Numbered from the stretch's first letter, positions 35,682 through 44,820 are shown. The stretch: 64,000 bases of DNA from Luteimonas saliphila (GCF_016774335.1 NZ_JAETWA010000046.1:238438-302437), one strand, 5' to 3'. Made by a program: numbers and translations. Notes: a model not told the origin generated them from the letters alone.

Positions 35682-36356
35682 TCACACCCAGCCGCGCGCC
35701 GCCAGCGAGACCGGCGCGCCGTCGCCGACGACGAAGTGGTCGAGCAGGCGCACGTCGACCAGGGCCAGCGACTGCTTGAGCTGCGCGGTGACGGCGCGGT
35801 CGGCAGCGCTGGGTTCGGGGTTGCCGCTGGGGTGGTTGTGGCCGACGATCACCGCCGCGGCGTTGTGCGCCAGCGCGCGCCGCACCACCTCGCGCGGGTG
35901 CACCTCGGCGCCGTCGATGGTGCCGCGGAACAGCTCCTCGAACGCCAGCGCGCGGTGGCGGGTGTCCAGGAACAGGGCTGCGAACACCTCGATCGCCTGC
36001 CGGCGCAGGCGCTGGGCGAAGTAGCGGCCGGCCGAGCCCGGGTCGGTCAGCGCCTCGCCACGCTCCAGGCCGGCCGCGAGCCAGCGGTTGCACAGCTCCA
36101 GCGCCGCCGACAGCTTGCAGGCGCGGGCCGGGCCCAACCCCGGAAGGCAGGCCATTCCGGCGGGATCCAGCTCGAGCAGCCGGCGCAGCGGGCCGTGCAG
36201 GTCGAGCAGTTGGCGAGCAGTGCCCACCGCATCCTGGCCGCGCAGGCCCGAGCCGAGGAAGATCGCCAGCAGCTCCGCGTCCGACAGCGCGCCGGCGCCA
36301 CGGGCGAGCAGTTTTTCGCGGGGGCGTTCGTGGCTGGGCCAGTCGCGAATGTGCAT
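35682..36356 (-). CDS. radC: RadC family JAB1/MPN protein
   Basis: A 224-aa protein. The canonical start [17 protein letters not shown] is at 36356. A helix-hairpin-helix-like N-terminal half (to about 95) precedes the JAMM metalloprotease-like motif: EVHPRE, then [14 protein letters not shown], which has the His-x-His...Asp metal ligands. RadC-type proteins have no firmly established biochemical role; the old link to recombination repair is not well supported. It is divergent from the coaC gene with 196 bp between starts. Confidence 0.94.
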   Translation of the reverse strand: MHIRDWPSHERPREKLLARGAGALSDAELLAIFLGSGLRGQDAVGTARQLLDLHGPLRRLLELDPAGMACLPGLGPARACKLSAALELCNRWLAAGLERGEALTDPGSAGRYFAQRLRRQAIEVFAALFLDTRHRALAFEELFRGTIDGAEVHPREVVRRALAHNAAAVIVGHNHPSGNPEPSAADRAVTAQLKQSLALVDVRLLDHFVVGDGAPVSLAARGWV

Positions 36357-36552
36357 GGCGGGGACGAGGAGGGTGGAGGCGCTGGCGACCGGCGAGGCGC
36401 CCCGGCGGAACAGGGGAATTCCCATCGGTGCGCGTCCGGCCCGGTCGCCGGCGTTGCAGCGATTGCAACCCAACGCGGTGTCCGCCGCCGCCGGGCGATC
36501 ACCCGGCATCGGGTAAGCTGTCGCCCGGATCCGGGGTAGGACTTTCCTGACG

Positions 36553-37104
36553 ATGGCAGCCGAGCGCGGCCTGCGAGGACAACGCCTGCTGCTGTGCGTA
36601 TGCGGCGGGATCGCCGCGTACAAGGCGGCCGAGCTGGTGCGCCGTCTCGGCGATGCCGGGGCCCAGGTGCAGGTGGCGATGACCGAGAACGCACAGCGCT
36701 TCGTCGGCGCGCAGACGTTCCAGGCGGTCTCGGGCCGCCCGGTGCGCACCTCCCTCTGGGACCCGGCGGCGGAAGCGGCGATGGGCCACCTCGAACTGGC
36801 GCGCTGGGCCGACCGGGTGGTCGTTGCCCCGGCCACCGCCAACATGCTCGCGAAACTCGCCCACGGCTTCGCCGACGACCTGGTCGCCACCCTGTGCCTG
36901 GCCACCACCGCGCCGATCACCCTGTGCCCGGCGATGAACCACCGCATGTGGCTGCACCCCGCGACCCAGGCGAACGTGGCATTGCTGCGCGAACGCGGCG
37001 CCCGCATCGTCGGCCCCGAGGATGGACCGCTGGCCGAGGGTGAATCCGGCCCTGGCCGGCTCAGCGAGCCGGCGGCGATCGTCGCCGCGCTGGAGGCCGC
37101 GTGA
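36553..37104 (+). CDS. coaC: Phosphopantothenoylcysteine decarboxylase domain, split from CoaBC
   Basis: A 183-aa flavoprotein with the CoaC half only. The FMN-binding start [15 protein letters not shown], the catalytic His in GHLELA and the PxMNxxMW motif (CPAMNHRMW) are present. At the position of the catalytic cysteine (E. coli Cys158 in ACGD) it reads [11 protein letters not shown], so Cys is replaced by Glu. CoaC decarboxylates 4'-phosphopantothenoylcysteine to phosphopantetheine for CoA. The frame closes at 37104 in the interdomain linker; coaB starts at GTG 37101 with GGAGG (37092-37096) before it. Bacteria normally have one fused protein of about 400 aa. Natural fission or a one-base indel are both possible. 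Confidence 0.88.
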   Translation: MAAERGLRGQRLLLCVCGGIAAYKAAELVRRLGDAGAQVQVAMTENAQRFVGAQTFQAVSGRPVRTSLWDPAAEAAMGHLELARWADRVVVAPATANMLAKLAHGFADDLVATLCLATTAPITLCPAMNHRMWLHPATQANVALLRERGARIVGPEDGPLAEGESGPGRLSEPAAIVAALEAA

Positions 37105-37760
37105 GCGGGGCGCTGGCGGGCAAGCGGGTGCTGGTGAGCGCGGGGCCGACCTTCGAGGACATCGATCCGGTGCGCTTCGTCGGCAACCGCAGCAGCGGCA
37201 AGATGGGCTTCGCGGTCGCCGCCGCCGCGCGCGACCTCGGCGCGGAGGTGGTGCTGGTGGCAGGGCCGGTGCAACTGGACACCCCCGACGGCGTGCAACG
37301 CATCGACGTGCGTTCCGCGGCGCAGATGCACGCGGCCGTGCTCGAGGCGCTGCCCGTCGACGTCTACATCGGCGCGGCGGCGGTCGCCGACTTCACCCCG
37401 CGCCGGGTCTCCGAGCACAAGCTCAAGAAGACCGTCGGCAGCGACACCCTGGTGCTGGAGCTGGTGCGCACGCCGGACATCCTCGCCGAGGTGGCCGTGC
37501 ACCCGCGGCGTCCCGCGCTGGTGGTCGGCTTCGCCGCCGAGACCCACGAGGTCGAGCGTTACGCGCGCGGCAAGCTCGCGAACAAGCGGCTCGACCTGAT
37601 CGCGGCCAACCTGGTCGGCGCGGCCGGGAGCGGTTTCGAGTGCGACGACAACGCCCTGACGGTGTACTGGGACGGTGGCGAACGCCGGCTCGGTCCGGCA
37701 GCGAAGACCGAGGTCGCCGCGCGGCTGGTCGATCTGGTCGCCGAGCGCCTGCAGGCATGA
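37101..37760 (+). CDS. coaB: Phosphopantothenoylcysteine synthetase (CoaB), separate frame
   Basis: A 219-aa protein with the CoaB half of CoaBC. Motifs [24 protein letters not shown] (nucleotide and phosphate binding; the Asn of GNRSSGK matches E. coli Asn210) and HKLKKT (Lys289 equivalent) are intact, plus [18 protein letters not shown]. It joins 4'-phosphopantothenate to cysteine with CTP. GTG 37101 overlaps the coaC stop as GTGA, and GGAGG lies four bases upstream. The end overlaps dut as ATGA. The order coaC-coaB-dut-algC runs in one transcript with overlaps of 4 nt, so translational coupling is expected. Confidence 0.9.
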   Translation: MSGALAGKRVLVSAGPTFEDIDPVRFVGNRSSGKMGFAVAAAARDLGAEVVLVAGPVQLDTPDGVQRIDVRSAAQMHAAVLEALPVDVYIGAAAVADFTPRRVSEHKLKKTVGSDTLVLELVRTPDILAEVAVHPRRPALVVGFAAETHEVERYARGKLANKRLDLIAANLVGAAGSGFECDDNALTVYWDGGERRLGPAAKTEVAARLVDLVAERLQA

Positions 37761-38230
37761 GCCACGGGACCGTCGCCATCGCGCTGCAGGTCAAGCTGCT
37801 CGACCCACGCATGGGCCGCGAGTGGCCGCTGCCGGCCCATGCCACAGACGGCAGCGCCGGGCTAGACCTGCGCGCGGCGCTCGACGTCCCGCTGGCACTG
37901 GCGCCGGGCGACGCCGCGCTGGTGCCCTCGGGCCTGGCGATCCATATCGGCGACCCCGGGCTGTGCGCGGTGGTGCTGCCGCGCTCGGGGCTTGGCCACC
38001 GGCACGGCATCGTGCTCGGCAACGGCACCGGCCTGATCGATGCCGACTACCAGGGACCGCTGCTGATCAGCGTCTGGAACCGCGGCCGCGAGACCTTCAC
38101 GATCGAACCGGGCGACCGGATCGCGCAGCTGGTCGTCCTGCCGGTGGTGCGCGCCAGCCTGCAGGTCGTGGATACTTTCACCGACAGCGCGCGAGGCGCG
38201 GGTGGCTTCGGCCATACCGGCGTGCGCTGA
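37757..38230 (+). CDS. dut: dUTP diphosphatase
   Basis: A 157-aa trimeric dUTPase that hydrolyses dUTP to dUMP. The five family motifs are visible: [28 protein letters not shown] (the catalytic motif), [28 protein letters not shown], and the C-terminal [13 protein letters not shown] at 37757 overlaps the coaB stop (ATGA). Length is typical (about 150). It keeps uracil out of DNA and gives dUMP for thymidylate synthesis; coupling to coaBC and algC is a conserved order. Confidence 0.96.
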   Translation: MSHGTVAIALQVKLLDPRMGREWPLPAHATDGSAGLDLRAALDVPLALAPGDAALVPSGLAIHIGDPGLCAVVLPRSGLGHRHGIVLGNGTGLIDADYQGPLLISVWNRGRETFTIEPGDRIAQLVVLPVVRASLQVVDTFTDSARGAGGFGHTGVR

Positions 38231-38250
38231 CAGGGGACAACGGAAAGAAC

Positions 38251-40596
38251 ATGACGACCACGAGCGAACCGATCAAGGCGCGCGTCTTCGCGCAGGTACG
38301 TCCCTGGCTGCCCTGGCTGGCGGCCGCGCTGGCGGTGCTGGCGGTGTGGCTGGTCTGGAACGGCTGGCGACAGCTGCAGGGCGACACCCGGCGCAGCAAC
38401 GTGACCCTTGCGCGCGACTCGGCCGCGCAGATGACGGCGACGATGCTCTCGGGCGACCTGGAACGCCTGCAGCAGCGCCTGCAGAGCCAGTCCGTGCAGT
38501 CGGCCCTGCAGTCCGGCGACCTTCAGGCCGCCGGCGAGGCAATGGCCGCGGACTGGCCGCAGCTGGAGCAGGCGCTGGTGCAGCCGATCGACCTGTCCGG
38601 GGTCTACGCGCAGCTTCCGGAGGCGGGCTTCGGGCCGCTCGCGGCGATGGAATCCGCACTGGCCGAGGACAGGCCGGTGGTATCGATCGTGCGCGTCGAC
38701 GACGCGCCGCGGGTCGCCCTTGCGGCGCCGGCGCGCGTCGGCGAGTCCCTGGTGGGAATCGCGTTCGTGCAACTGCCGCTGTCGCGCGCCACGGCTGCGT
38801 TGGACGCGGTGAGCGTGGACGATGGCGCCTATCTCGCGTTGCGGCAGGGCGGTTTCTCGCTCGCCGAGCGCGGCGACGTTGCCCAGCAGGAGTCGGCTGA
38901 ACGCATGGCGGTTCCGGTCCCCGGAACGGGACTGCGCGTTGCCGCCGCGGTGCCGCATGTCGGCGCACCGCCGCTGGGTCTGACCGGCATGCCGCTGCTT
39001 GTGGCGGCCGTGCTGCTGTTGCTGATCTCCTATCTCCTGTGGCGCATGCCGGCACGTGTGCGCCATGTGTTCGTCGGGAAGGACCACGATGTCGACCCTG
39101 CGTCCGAGCGGACCTTCGTCGAGGCGCTGGCGGAACCCGTGGGGGACGCCGGCCAGCCGTCGTCGACCGCCGTCCCGCCGCCGATCGCGATCAAGGAAAC
39201 CCCCCGGCCGGTGCCGGTGGACATCGACCGCAGCATCTTCCGCGCCTACGATATCCGCGGGATCGTCGGCCAGACGCTCGACGCTGGCGTGGCCGAGCTG
39301 ATCGGCCATTCGGTGGGCTCGCTGATGCAGGAGCAGGGCCTGGCCGACATCGTCATCGGCCGCGACGGCCGCCTCTCGGGGCCCGACATGGTCGCCGGGC
39401 TGGTCCGCGGGCTGCGCAAGGCCGGACGCAACGTCATCGACATCGGCATGGCGCCGACGCCGGTGGTCTACTTCGGCGCCTTCCACCTGCGCACCGGCTG
39501 CTGCATCTCGGTGACCGGCAGCCACAACCCCCCCGACTACAACGGCTTCAAGATCGTGGTCGGCGGGGAGACGCTGTCGGGCGACACCATCACCGACCTG
39601 TACGCGCGCATCGCCGACGGTCGCCTGCACGATGCGCCGATGCCCGGAGACGTGAGCGAGCGCGACATCGCCGATGCCTACGTCGAGCGCATCAGCAACG
39701 ACATCCAGCTGGCGCGGCCGCTCAAGGTCGTGGTCGACGCCGGCAACGGCGTCGCCGGCGAGATCGGCCCGCGCGTACTCGAAGCGATCGGCGCCGAGGT
39801 GATCCCGCTGTTCTGCGAGATCGACGGCACCTTTCCCAACCATCACCCGGACCCGAGCGAACCCCACAACCTCGTGGATCTGATCGGCACGGTGAAGCGC
39901 TTCGATGCCGACCTCGGCGTCGCCTTCGACGGCGACGGCGACCGCCTGGGCGTGGTGACCAAGGACGGCGAGAACATCTATCCCGACCGCCTGCTGATGC
40001 TGTTCGCGGCCGACGTGCTCGACCGCAACCCGGGCGCGGTGATCGTGTACGACGTCAAGTGCACCGGCCGCCTGCCTGGGCACATCCTGCGCCACGGCGG
40101 CAGCCCGTTGATGTGGAAGACCGGACATTCGCTGATCAAGGCCAAGATGCGCGAGACCGAGGCCGAGCTGGCCGGCGAGATGAGCGGCCACTTCTTCTTC
40201 CAGGAGCGCTGGTACGGTTTCGACGACGGCATCTACGCCGCCGCGCGCCTGCTGGAGATCCTGGCGCTGGATCCGGGCGATCCCAGCGAGGCGCTCAACG
40301 CGCTGCCGGGCGGGGTGTCGACGCCGGAGATCAAGGTCGAGGTGGCCGACGGCAATCCGCACGGTTTCGTCGAACGCTTCCAGCAGCAGGCGCGCTTCGA
40401 AGGCGCGAGGGCGTCGACCATCGACGGCCTGCGGGTGGACTGGAACGACGGCTGGGGCCTGGTGCGCGCGTCCAACACCACGCCGGTGCTGGTGCTGCGT
40501 TTCGACGCCGACGACCAGGAGGCCCTGGACCGCATCCTGGCCGACTTCCGCGCCCAGATCGCGCTGGTCGATCCGGAGTTGCAGCTGCCGTTCTGA
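38251..40596 (+). CDS. algC: Phosphomannomutase/phosphoglucomutase with membrane-anchored extension
   Basis: A 781-aa protein. A cytoplasmic start is followed by a transmembrane helix (about 20-40), an extracytoplasmic coiled-coil-like domain (about 41-243), a second transmembrane helix (about 244-263) and a linker. The phosphohexomutase catalytic core begins near 325: phosphoserine S424 in TGSHNPPDYNG, metal loop DGDGDRLG, and sugar-recognition GEMSGH. It interconverts mannose- and glucose-1/6-phosphates for LPS and exopolysaccharide. The core is usual (about 460 aa) but the 325-residue extension is characteristic of xanthomonads and may sense envelope state. ATG 38251 lies 20 bp after dut with a weak ribosome-binding site. 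Confidence 0.94.
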   Translation: MTTTSEPIKARVFAQVRPWLPWLAAALAVLAVWLVWNGWRQLQGDTRRSNVTLARDSAAQMTATMLSGDLERLQQRLQSQSVQSALQSGDLQAAGEAMAADWPQLEQALVQPIDLSGVYAQLPEAGFGPLAAMESALAEDRPVVSIVRVDDAPRVALAAPARVGESLVGIAFVQLPLSRATAALDAVSVDDGAYLALRQGGFSLAERGDVAQQESAERMAVPVPGTGLRVAAAVPHVGAPPLGLTGMPLLVAAVLLLLISYLLWRMPARVRHVFVGKDHDVDPASERTFVEALAEPVGDAGQPSSTAVPPPIAIKETPRPVPVDIDRSIFRAYDIRGIVGQTLDAGVAELIGHSVGSLMQEQGLADIVIGRDGRLSGPDMVAGLVRGLRKAGRNVIDIGMAPTPVVYFGAFHLRTGCCISVTGSHNPPDYNGFKIVVGGETLSGDTITDLYARIADGRLHDAPMPGDVSERDIADAYVERISNDIQLARPLKVVVDAGNGVAGEIGPRVLEAIGAEVIPLFCEIDGTFPNHHPDPSEPHNLVDLIGTVKRFDADLGVAFDGDGDRLGVVTKDGENIYPDRLLMLFAADVLDRNPGAVIVYDVKCTGRLPGHILRHGGSPLMWKTGHSLIKAKMRETEAELAGEMSGHFFFQERWYGFDDGIYAAARLLEILALDPGDPSEALNALPGGVSTPEIKVEVADGNPHGFVERFQQQARFEGARASTIDGLRVDWNDGWGLVRASNTTPVLVLRFDADDQEALDRILADFRAQIALVDPELQLPF

Positions 40597-40605
40597 AGAC
40601 GGTCC

Positions 40606-40633
40606 GCCTGCGGCGTCCTCCGGCGACGCAGGC
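40606..40633 (+). terminator. Hairpin after algC
   Basis: GCCTGCG (40606-40612) and CGCAGGC (40627-40633) form a 7-bp stem 10 nt after the algC stop. A T-run is absent. Confidence 0.5.
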
Positions 40634-40714
40634 TGTCATCCCGAACGCAGTGAGGGATCTCGCCTTTGCGAGCGCGAAGACAGCGGCAGATCCCTTATTG
40701 CGTTCGGGATGACA
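40634..40714. repeat. REP-like inverted repeat, 27-bp arms
   Basis: Left arm 40634-40660 (TGTCATCCCGAACGCAGTGA and on) is matched by the right arm 40688-40714 on the other strand, with 25 of 27 bases complementary, around a 27-bp centre. This consensus (GTCATCCCGAACGCA) is a familiar dispersed bacterial intergenic repeat. It lies between the convergent algC and GFOR-like genes and may act as a bidirectional terminator or RNA stabiliser. Confidence 0.85.
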
Positions 40715-40751
40715 ATGTCGTGATCGTGCGCATGATCCAACGTTGGCCGGG

Positions 40752-41879
40752 TCAGCCCTGCACGATCTCCACGCGCTTTCCGTCGCCGCGCGCCGATTCG
40801 AACGCGGCATCCAGCACGCGCATGTCGCGCACGCCTTCCTCGCCCGGCACGCGTGGCGCGCGGTTTTCCATGATCGCCAGCGCATCCTGGTCCATCTGCT
40901 CGGCCTGCATGCGCGGCGACTTGCCCAGCTGCGGCTCGAACACGGTGCCGTCGCTGGCGCGGCCGCGGTTGCCGTCGTAGCTCTGGAACGGCGACATCGT
41001 GTACCAGCCGCGCTCGCAGTCGACCTGCAGCGTATTGAGGTTGCGGCCGAAGCTGGTCACGCACTCGGCGACGATGTCCTCGGGGAATTCGAGCCGGAAG
41101 CGCATGGTCTCGTCGACGCCCCTGAACAATTCGCGGCGCACGGTCTCGTCCCAGGCCTGGACCGCGACCGGCTCCATGCCGGTGGAGTAGCGCGCGGCGT
41201 TCACGCAGTACACGCCCATGTCGTACATCGCGCCGCCGCCGCGCGCCGGGTCCAGGCGCCAGGCCTCGTCGGCGCCGTCGCGCCAGCCGAACCAGCCCGC
41301 GTCCGCGCGCAGCTTGATGATGCGACCGAACGGGCGCTCCTTCGCCATCGCCATGAACCGGCGGGTGTTGGGCTCGTGCTGCATGCGGTAGCCGATGGTC
41401 AGCTGCACCTTGTGGTCGCGGCAGGCCTTGACCATCGCCTCGCCCTCGGCGGCGTCCATCGCCATCGGCTTCTCGCACCACACGTGCTTGCCGGCGGCCG
41501 CGGCGGTGAGGGTGTGCGCCTTGTGCAGGTGGTTCGGGGTAACGATGTACACCGCTTCGATGTCCGGGTTGTCGGCGATGCGGTGGAAATCCTCGTACGA
41601 ATAGACGTTGCGGTCGGGGATGCCGTACTTGCCCTGCCACTCGGGCAGCTTGTCGGGCGAACCGGTGACCAGGCCGGCGAGGCGGCAGTGCCTGGTCAGC
41701 TCCAGCGCCGGGGCCAGCAACCCGCGGGCGTAGCCGCCGAGGCCGACCAGGGCGACGCCGATCCTGCGCTGCGGCGCCTGCGCCAGGCCGCGCGGACTCC
41801 AGGCGGCCGCAGCGCCGGCCAGCGCCATCGATTGCAGCGCCTGCCGGCGCGTCCAGCCCGTGCTTCGATCCCCGCTCAT
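40752..41879 (-). CDS. Gfo/Idh/MocA oxidoreductase, GFOR-like, Tat-exported
   Basis: A 375-aa protein from ATG 41879 (an in-frame ATG exists at 41912). The N-terminus has a twin-arginine signal: TRRQALQSMALAGAAAA with cleavage near GLAQA. The NAD(P)-binding domain follows (IGVALVGLGGYARGL) with the catalytic EKPMA and IGYRMQHEPNTRRF, very like Zymomonas glucose-fructose oxidoreductase; GGGAMYDMGVYCVNAARY is in the C-terminal domain. Family members keep NADP tightly bound, and the Tat route fits export with cofactor. It probably oxidises a sugar or sugar alcohol in the periplasm; substrate unknown. It is divergent from the flavoprotein gene with 88 bp between starts. Confidence 0.9.
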   Translation of the reverse strand: MSGDRSTGWTRRQALQSMALAGAAAAWSPRGLAQAPQRRIGVALVGLGGYARGLLAPALELTRHCRLAGLVTGSPDKLPEWQGKYGIPDRNVYSYEDFHRIADNPDIEAVYIVTPNHLHKAHTLTAAAAGKHVWCEKPMAMDAAEGEAMVKACRDHKVQLTIGYRMQHEPNTRRFMAMAKERPFGRIIKLRADAGWFGWRDGADEAWRLDPARGGGAMYDMGVYCVNAARYSTGMEPVAVQAWDETVRRELFRGVDETMRFRLEFPEDIVAECVTSFGRNLNTLQVDCERGWYTMSPFQSYDGNRGRASDGTVFEPQLGKSPRMQAEQMDQDALAIMENRAPRVPGEEGVRDMRVLDAAFESARGDGKRVEIVQG

Positions 41880-41955
41880 GGTCGTCTCCGCGTTCTCGAT
41901 GGTGTCGGCCAATGTTAGCGCTCACCCGCGGCCCGTGCAGGCGCCTGCGCGCGGC

Positions 41956-41961
41956 GATAAT
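41956..41961 (+). promoter_or_regulatory. -10 element implying leaderless flavoprotein transcript
   Basis: GATAAT, followed by GCGTCG and then the start codon, so the -10 box is 6 nt from ATG. No ribosome-binding site is visible and no -35 was found. Confidence 0.5.
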
Positions 41962-41967
41962 GCGTCG

Positions 41968-43224
41968 ATGCACGGGCCGACCCCTACACGTCGCGTTGCG
42001 GTGGTCGGGGGCGGCCCCGCCGGCCTGATCGCCGCCGAACGCCTGCGCGCCGCCGGGCTGGGCGTCGATCTATACGAAGCCAAGGGCTCGGTCGGGCGCA
42101 AGTTCCTGATCGCCGGCAAGGGCGGGCTCAACCTGACTCATTCCGATCCGCTGGCGACGTTCGTCGCCCGCTACCGCGAACGCGCCGCCGAGGTCGGCCG
42201 CTGGCTGGCGCGTTTCGATGCCGGCGCGTTGCGCGACTGGGCGCGCGAGCTGGGGGTCGAGACGTATGTCGGCAGTTCGGGCCGGGTGTTCCCGCTCGAT
42301 CGCAAGGCCGCCCCGCTGCTGCGCGGGTGGGTGCGGCGGCTGCGCGAACAGGGCGTCGCCTTCCACGTGCAGCACCGCTGGACCGGTTGGGACCACGAGG
42401 GCGCCCTGCGCTTCGAGACGCCACATGGCGAAGTGCGGGTGCGCGCCGACGCGGCCGTGCTCGCGCTCGGCGGCGGCAGCTGGCCGCAGCTGGGGAGCGA
42501 CGGCGGCTGGCAACCGGTGCTGGCCGCGCACGGGATGGACGTCGCGCCGCTGCGGCCGACCAACTGCGGCTTCGACATCGGCTGGTCGGCGCACTTCGCC
42601 CGGCGCCATGCCGGGGCGCCGCTCAAGCCGCTGGTGGTGCACTGGCACGATATCGATGGCCGCGAGCACGCGTTGCAGGGCGAAGGCGTCGTGACCGGAA
42701 CCGGGCTGGAAGGCAGCGTGATCTATTCCATGTCAGCGACGTTGCGCGCACTCGTCGATCGCGATGGCGAAGCCCGCATCGCCCTGGACCTCGCCCCCGG
42801 ACGCGGCCAGGCGCAGCTGCGCGAGGCGCTGGCGCGACCGCGCGGGCGCCGCAGCCTGTCCGAACACCTGCGCCGCGTCGCCGGGATCGAGGGCGCCAAG
42901 GCCGGACTGCTGCACGAGGCGCTGCCGCGCGAGGCGCTGTCGGATCCGGCGCGTGTGGCCGACGCCATCAAGCGGTTGCCGTTGGTGCTGAGACGCCCGC
43001 GGCCGCTCGCCGAGGCGATCAGCAGCGCCGGCGGCATCCGCCTGGAGGCGCTGGACGGGCGGATGATGCTGCGCGCGCGGCCGGGCACGTTCGCCGCGGG
43101 CGAGATGCTCGACTGGGAAGCGCCGACCGGCGGCTACCTGCTCACCGCCTGCTTCGCGAGCGGGCTGGTCGCGGCCGAGGGGCTGGTCGAGTGGCTGCGC
43201 GAAACCGCATCCGCGCCGGCCTGA
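41968..43224 (+). CDS. TIGR03862-type NAD(P)/FAD-dependent flavoprotein
   Basis: A 418-aa protein of the HI0933/BaiN-like flavoprotein group. The FAD-binding VVGGGPAGLIAAERL is near the N-terminus, GRKFLIAGKGGLNLTHSDP is the family signature, and the central VGSSGRVFPLDRKAAPLLRG and C-terminal EMLDWEAPTGGYLLTACF are conserved. Function is unknown; relatives include a bile-acid reductase and a proposed thiouridine-related oxidoreductase. The ATG at 41968 follows a GATAAT box by six bases with no ribosome-binding site, suggesting a leaderless mRNA. Confidence 0.9.
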   Translation: MHGPTPTRRVAVVGGGPAGLIAAERLRAAGLGVDLYEAKGSVGRKFLIAGKGGLNLTHSDPLATFVARYRERAAEVGRWLARFDAGALRDWARELGVETYVGSSGRVFPLDRKAAPLLRGWVRRLREQGVAFHVQHRWTGWDHEGALRFETPHGEVRVRADAAVLALGGGSWPQLGSDGGWQPVLAAHGMDVAPLRPTNCGFDIGWSAHFARRHAGAPLKPLVVHWHDIDGREHALQGEGVVTGTGLEGSVIYSMSATLRALVDRDGEARIALDLAPGRGQAQLREALARPRGRRSLSEHLRRVAGIEGAKAGLLHEALPREALSDPARVADAIKRLPLVLRRPRPLAEAISSAGGIRLEALDGRMMLRARPGTFAAGEMLDWEAPTGGYLLTACFASGLVAAEGLVEWLRETASAPA

Positions 43225-43302
43225 TCGGGCAGGCGCGGCGTCATTTTCCCCCTCGCGACCCCAGGCTTGTCGTCTCCACATCGGGATCCCGAACTTGTCG
43301 TT

Positions 43303-43391
43303 TCGACCGGAGGGAGAAATCCCGGTCGGATGAGCCGGTCCGGAAACGGTCGCGGGCCAGGCGGCGACAGGAGATTTCTCCCTCCAGTCGA
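43303..43391. repeat. REP-like inverted repeat, 19-bp arms
   Basis: Left arm 43303-43321 and right arm 43373-43391 are complementary at 18 of 19 bases (TCGACCGGAGGGAGAAATC versus its partner). The spacer contains further GC-rich short matches. It lies in the 272-bp gap between the convergent flavoprotein and DUF4124-like genes. A direct repeat CTTGTCGT precedes it (43266-43273, 43294-43301). Confidence 0.8.
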
Positions 43392-43496
43392 ACTGACGGA
43401 CCGGGGCACGGAAACGACGAACGCTGGCGCGCTCACGGGGTCGCGATCGCGACGCGAAGCTCGCCGGACGGGTGCGCCCCCGGTCCCAATGAGGGT

Positions 43497-44132
43497 CTAG
43501 CCCTGCTTCGGCCTCTTCAGGGCGTGGTAGCGCTCGACCGCGTACTGCAGGTCGGCATCGAGCGAAGCGCGCTCCTCGAGCTGCTGGCGCATGATCGCCT
43601 GCTGGCGCAACAGGTCGCGGTGCTGCGCCTGGATGTTGTCGGCCAGCGCCTTGCGCACCGGCTGGCCCTGCAATTCCAGGTCGTTGGCCTGGCGCAGCAG
43701 CGAGACCAGGCTCTGGCGCAGGTTGGACACGCCCAGGCGCGAGGTCTTCAGGCCTTCCTCCACCAGCACGATGCGGTCGTCGAACGCGGCCCGCAGGTCC
43801 TCTTCGGTTTCGTAGGACTCGGCCATCGCCCGTTCGCGACGCTGGCGCGCGGCCTCGGCGTTGGCGGCGATCGAGGCCTGGCGCTCGGCTTCGTCGGCCG
43901 CGGCCCGTTCTTCCGGGGTCAGCTGTTCGCCCATCCGCGCCAACGGCCGCCCGCTGCGCGCGCTCAGTTCGGTGCGCGCGGCGTCCACCGCGTTGGCCGG
44001 CAAGGCGTCGCCGCAGACCTTGCGGCCGCCCTCGTCCCAGCAGTACAGCTTCTTCTCGGCGGTGTTCTGCGCCGACGCCGTCGCGGACAGCGCGCACAGC
44101 GCCACCGCGGCCAGCAACACGTGCATCTTCAT
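43497..44132 (-). CDS. Secreted coiled-coil protein, DUF4124-like N-terminus
   Basis: A 211-aa exported protein. The signal peptide covers residues 1-21 (cleavage near ASA-Q). The first mature part (YCWDEGGRKVCGDALP) resembles DUF4124, with a cysteine pair. The rest is a highly charged helical coiled coil (about 60-205), with ANAEAARQRRERAMAESYE and similar. Function unknown; it may act in the periplasm. It starts 25 bp after the pyrE stop on the same strand, so cotranscription with pyrE is likely. Confidence 0.8.
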   Translation of the reverse strand: MKMHVLLAAVALCALSATASAQNTAEKKLYCWDEGGRKVCGDALPANAVDAARTELSARSGRPLARMGEQLTPEERAAADEAERQASIAANAEAARQRRERAMAESYETEEDLRAAFDDRIVLVEEGLKTSRLGVSNLRQSLVSLLRQANDLELQGQPVRKALADNIQAQHRDLLRQQAIMRQQLEERASLDADLQYAVERYHALKRPKQG

Positions 44133-44157
44133 CGAATTCCGCCCCCTGCGGCTCGAA

Positions 44158-44820
44158 TCAGTGGAGGGTGTCACGGACGCCATATTGCGCCCGATACGCC
44201 TGTAAACGCGAACGCTCGTCCGACAGGGCCGCGCTTTGGTCGGCGAACGCCAGCAGGTCGGACAGGGTGGCGACCGCCACCACCGGGATGTCATTGGCCA
44301 CGGTGACCGCCTGTGCGGCCGACAGCGCCTGGCCCTCGCCGGCGATTTCCTGCCGGTCGAGCGCGATCACGATCCCGGCCGGGCTGCCGCCGCCGTCGCG
44401 GATGATCGCCAGCGCCTCGCGGATCGCGGTGCCGGCGGTGATCACGTCGTCCACCACCAGCACCCGGCGGCCGTCCAGCGGCGCGCCGACCAGGGTGCCG
44501 CCCTCGCCGTGGGCCTTGGCCTCCTTGCGGTTGAACGCCAGCGGCAGGTCGCGGCCGCGGCGCGCGTACTCGCAGGCCAGCGCGGTCGCCAGCGGGATGC
44601 CCTTGTAGGCCGGGCCGAACAGCAGGTCGAAATCGATCCCGGCCGCATCCAAAGCATCGGCATAGCAGCCGGCCAGCGCGGCCAGCGACGCGCCGGAATC
44701 GAAGCGCCCGGCATTGAAGAAGTACGGGCTGACGCGCCCGGACTTGAGCGTGAACTCGCCGAAGCGCAGCGCCTGCGCGCGCAGCGCCAGTTCCAGGAAT
44801 CGGGTGCGATGGTCGGTCAT
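44158..44820 (-). CDS. pyrE: Orotate phosphoribosyltransferase
   Basis: A 220-aa enzyme forming OMP from orotate and PRPP. The PRPP motif [13 protein letters not shown], the substrate loop [15 protein letters not shown] and the N-terminal [18 protein letters not shown] are present. Length is typical. GACAAT (44829-44834, minus strand) lies 8 nt before the ATG, so this mRNA may have almost no leader. It is divergent from yjdM with 76 bp between starts, and the secreted coiled-coil gene follows on the same strand. Confidence 0.97.
   Translation of the reverse strand: MTDHRTRFLELALRAQALRFGEFTLKSGRVSPYFFNAGRFDSGASLAALAGCYADALDAAGIDFDLLFGPAYKGIPLATALACEYARRGRDLPLAFNRKEAKAHGEGGTLVGAPLDGRRVLVVDDVITAGTAIREALAIIRDGGGSPAGIVIALDRQEIAGEGQALSAAQAVTVANDIPVVAVATLSDLLAFADQSAALSDERSRLQAYRAQYGVRDTLH

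Noticed and set aside
36553..37104. coaC as a pseudogene fragment
   Set aside because: All other motifs are intact, the frame is not otherwise disrupted, and coaB has its own ribosome-binding site; a natural split is at least as likely. Indel is still kept as an option in the finding.
43225..43496. Small genes in the gap after the flavoprotein
   Set aside because: The open frames here are part of the inverted-repeat element and lack ribosome-binding sites.
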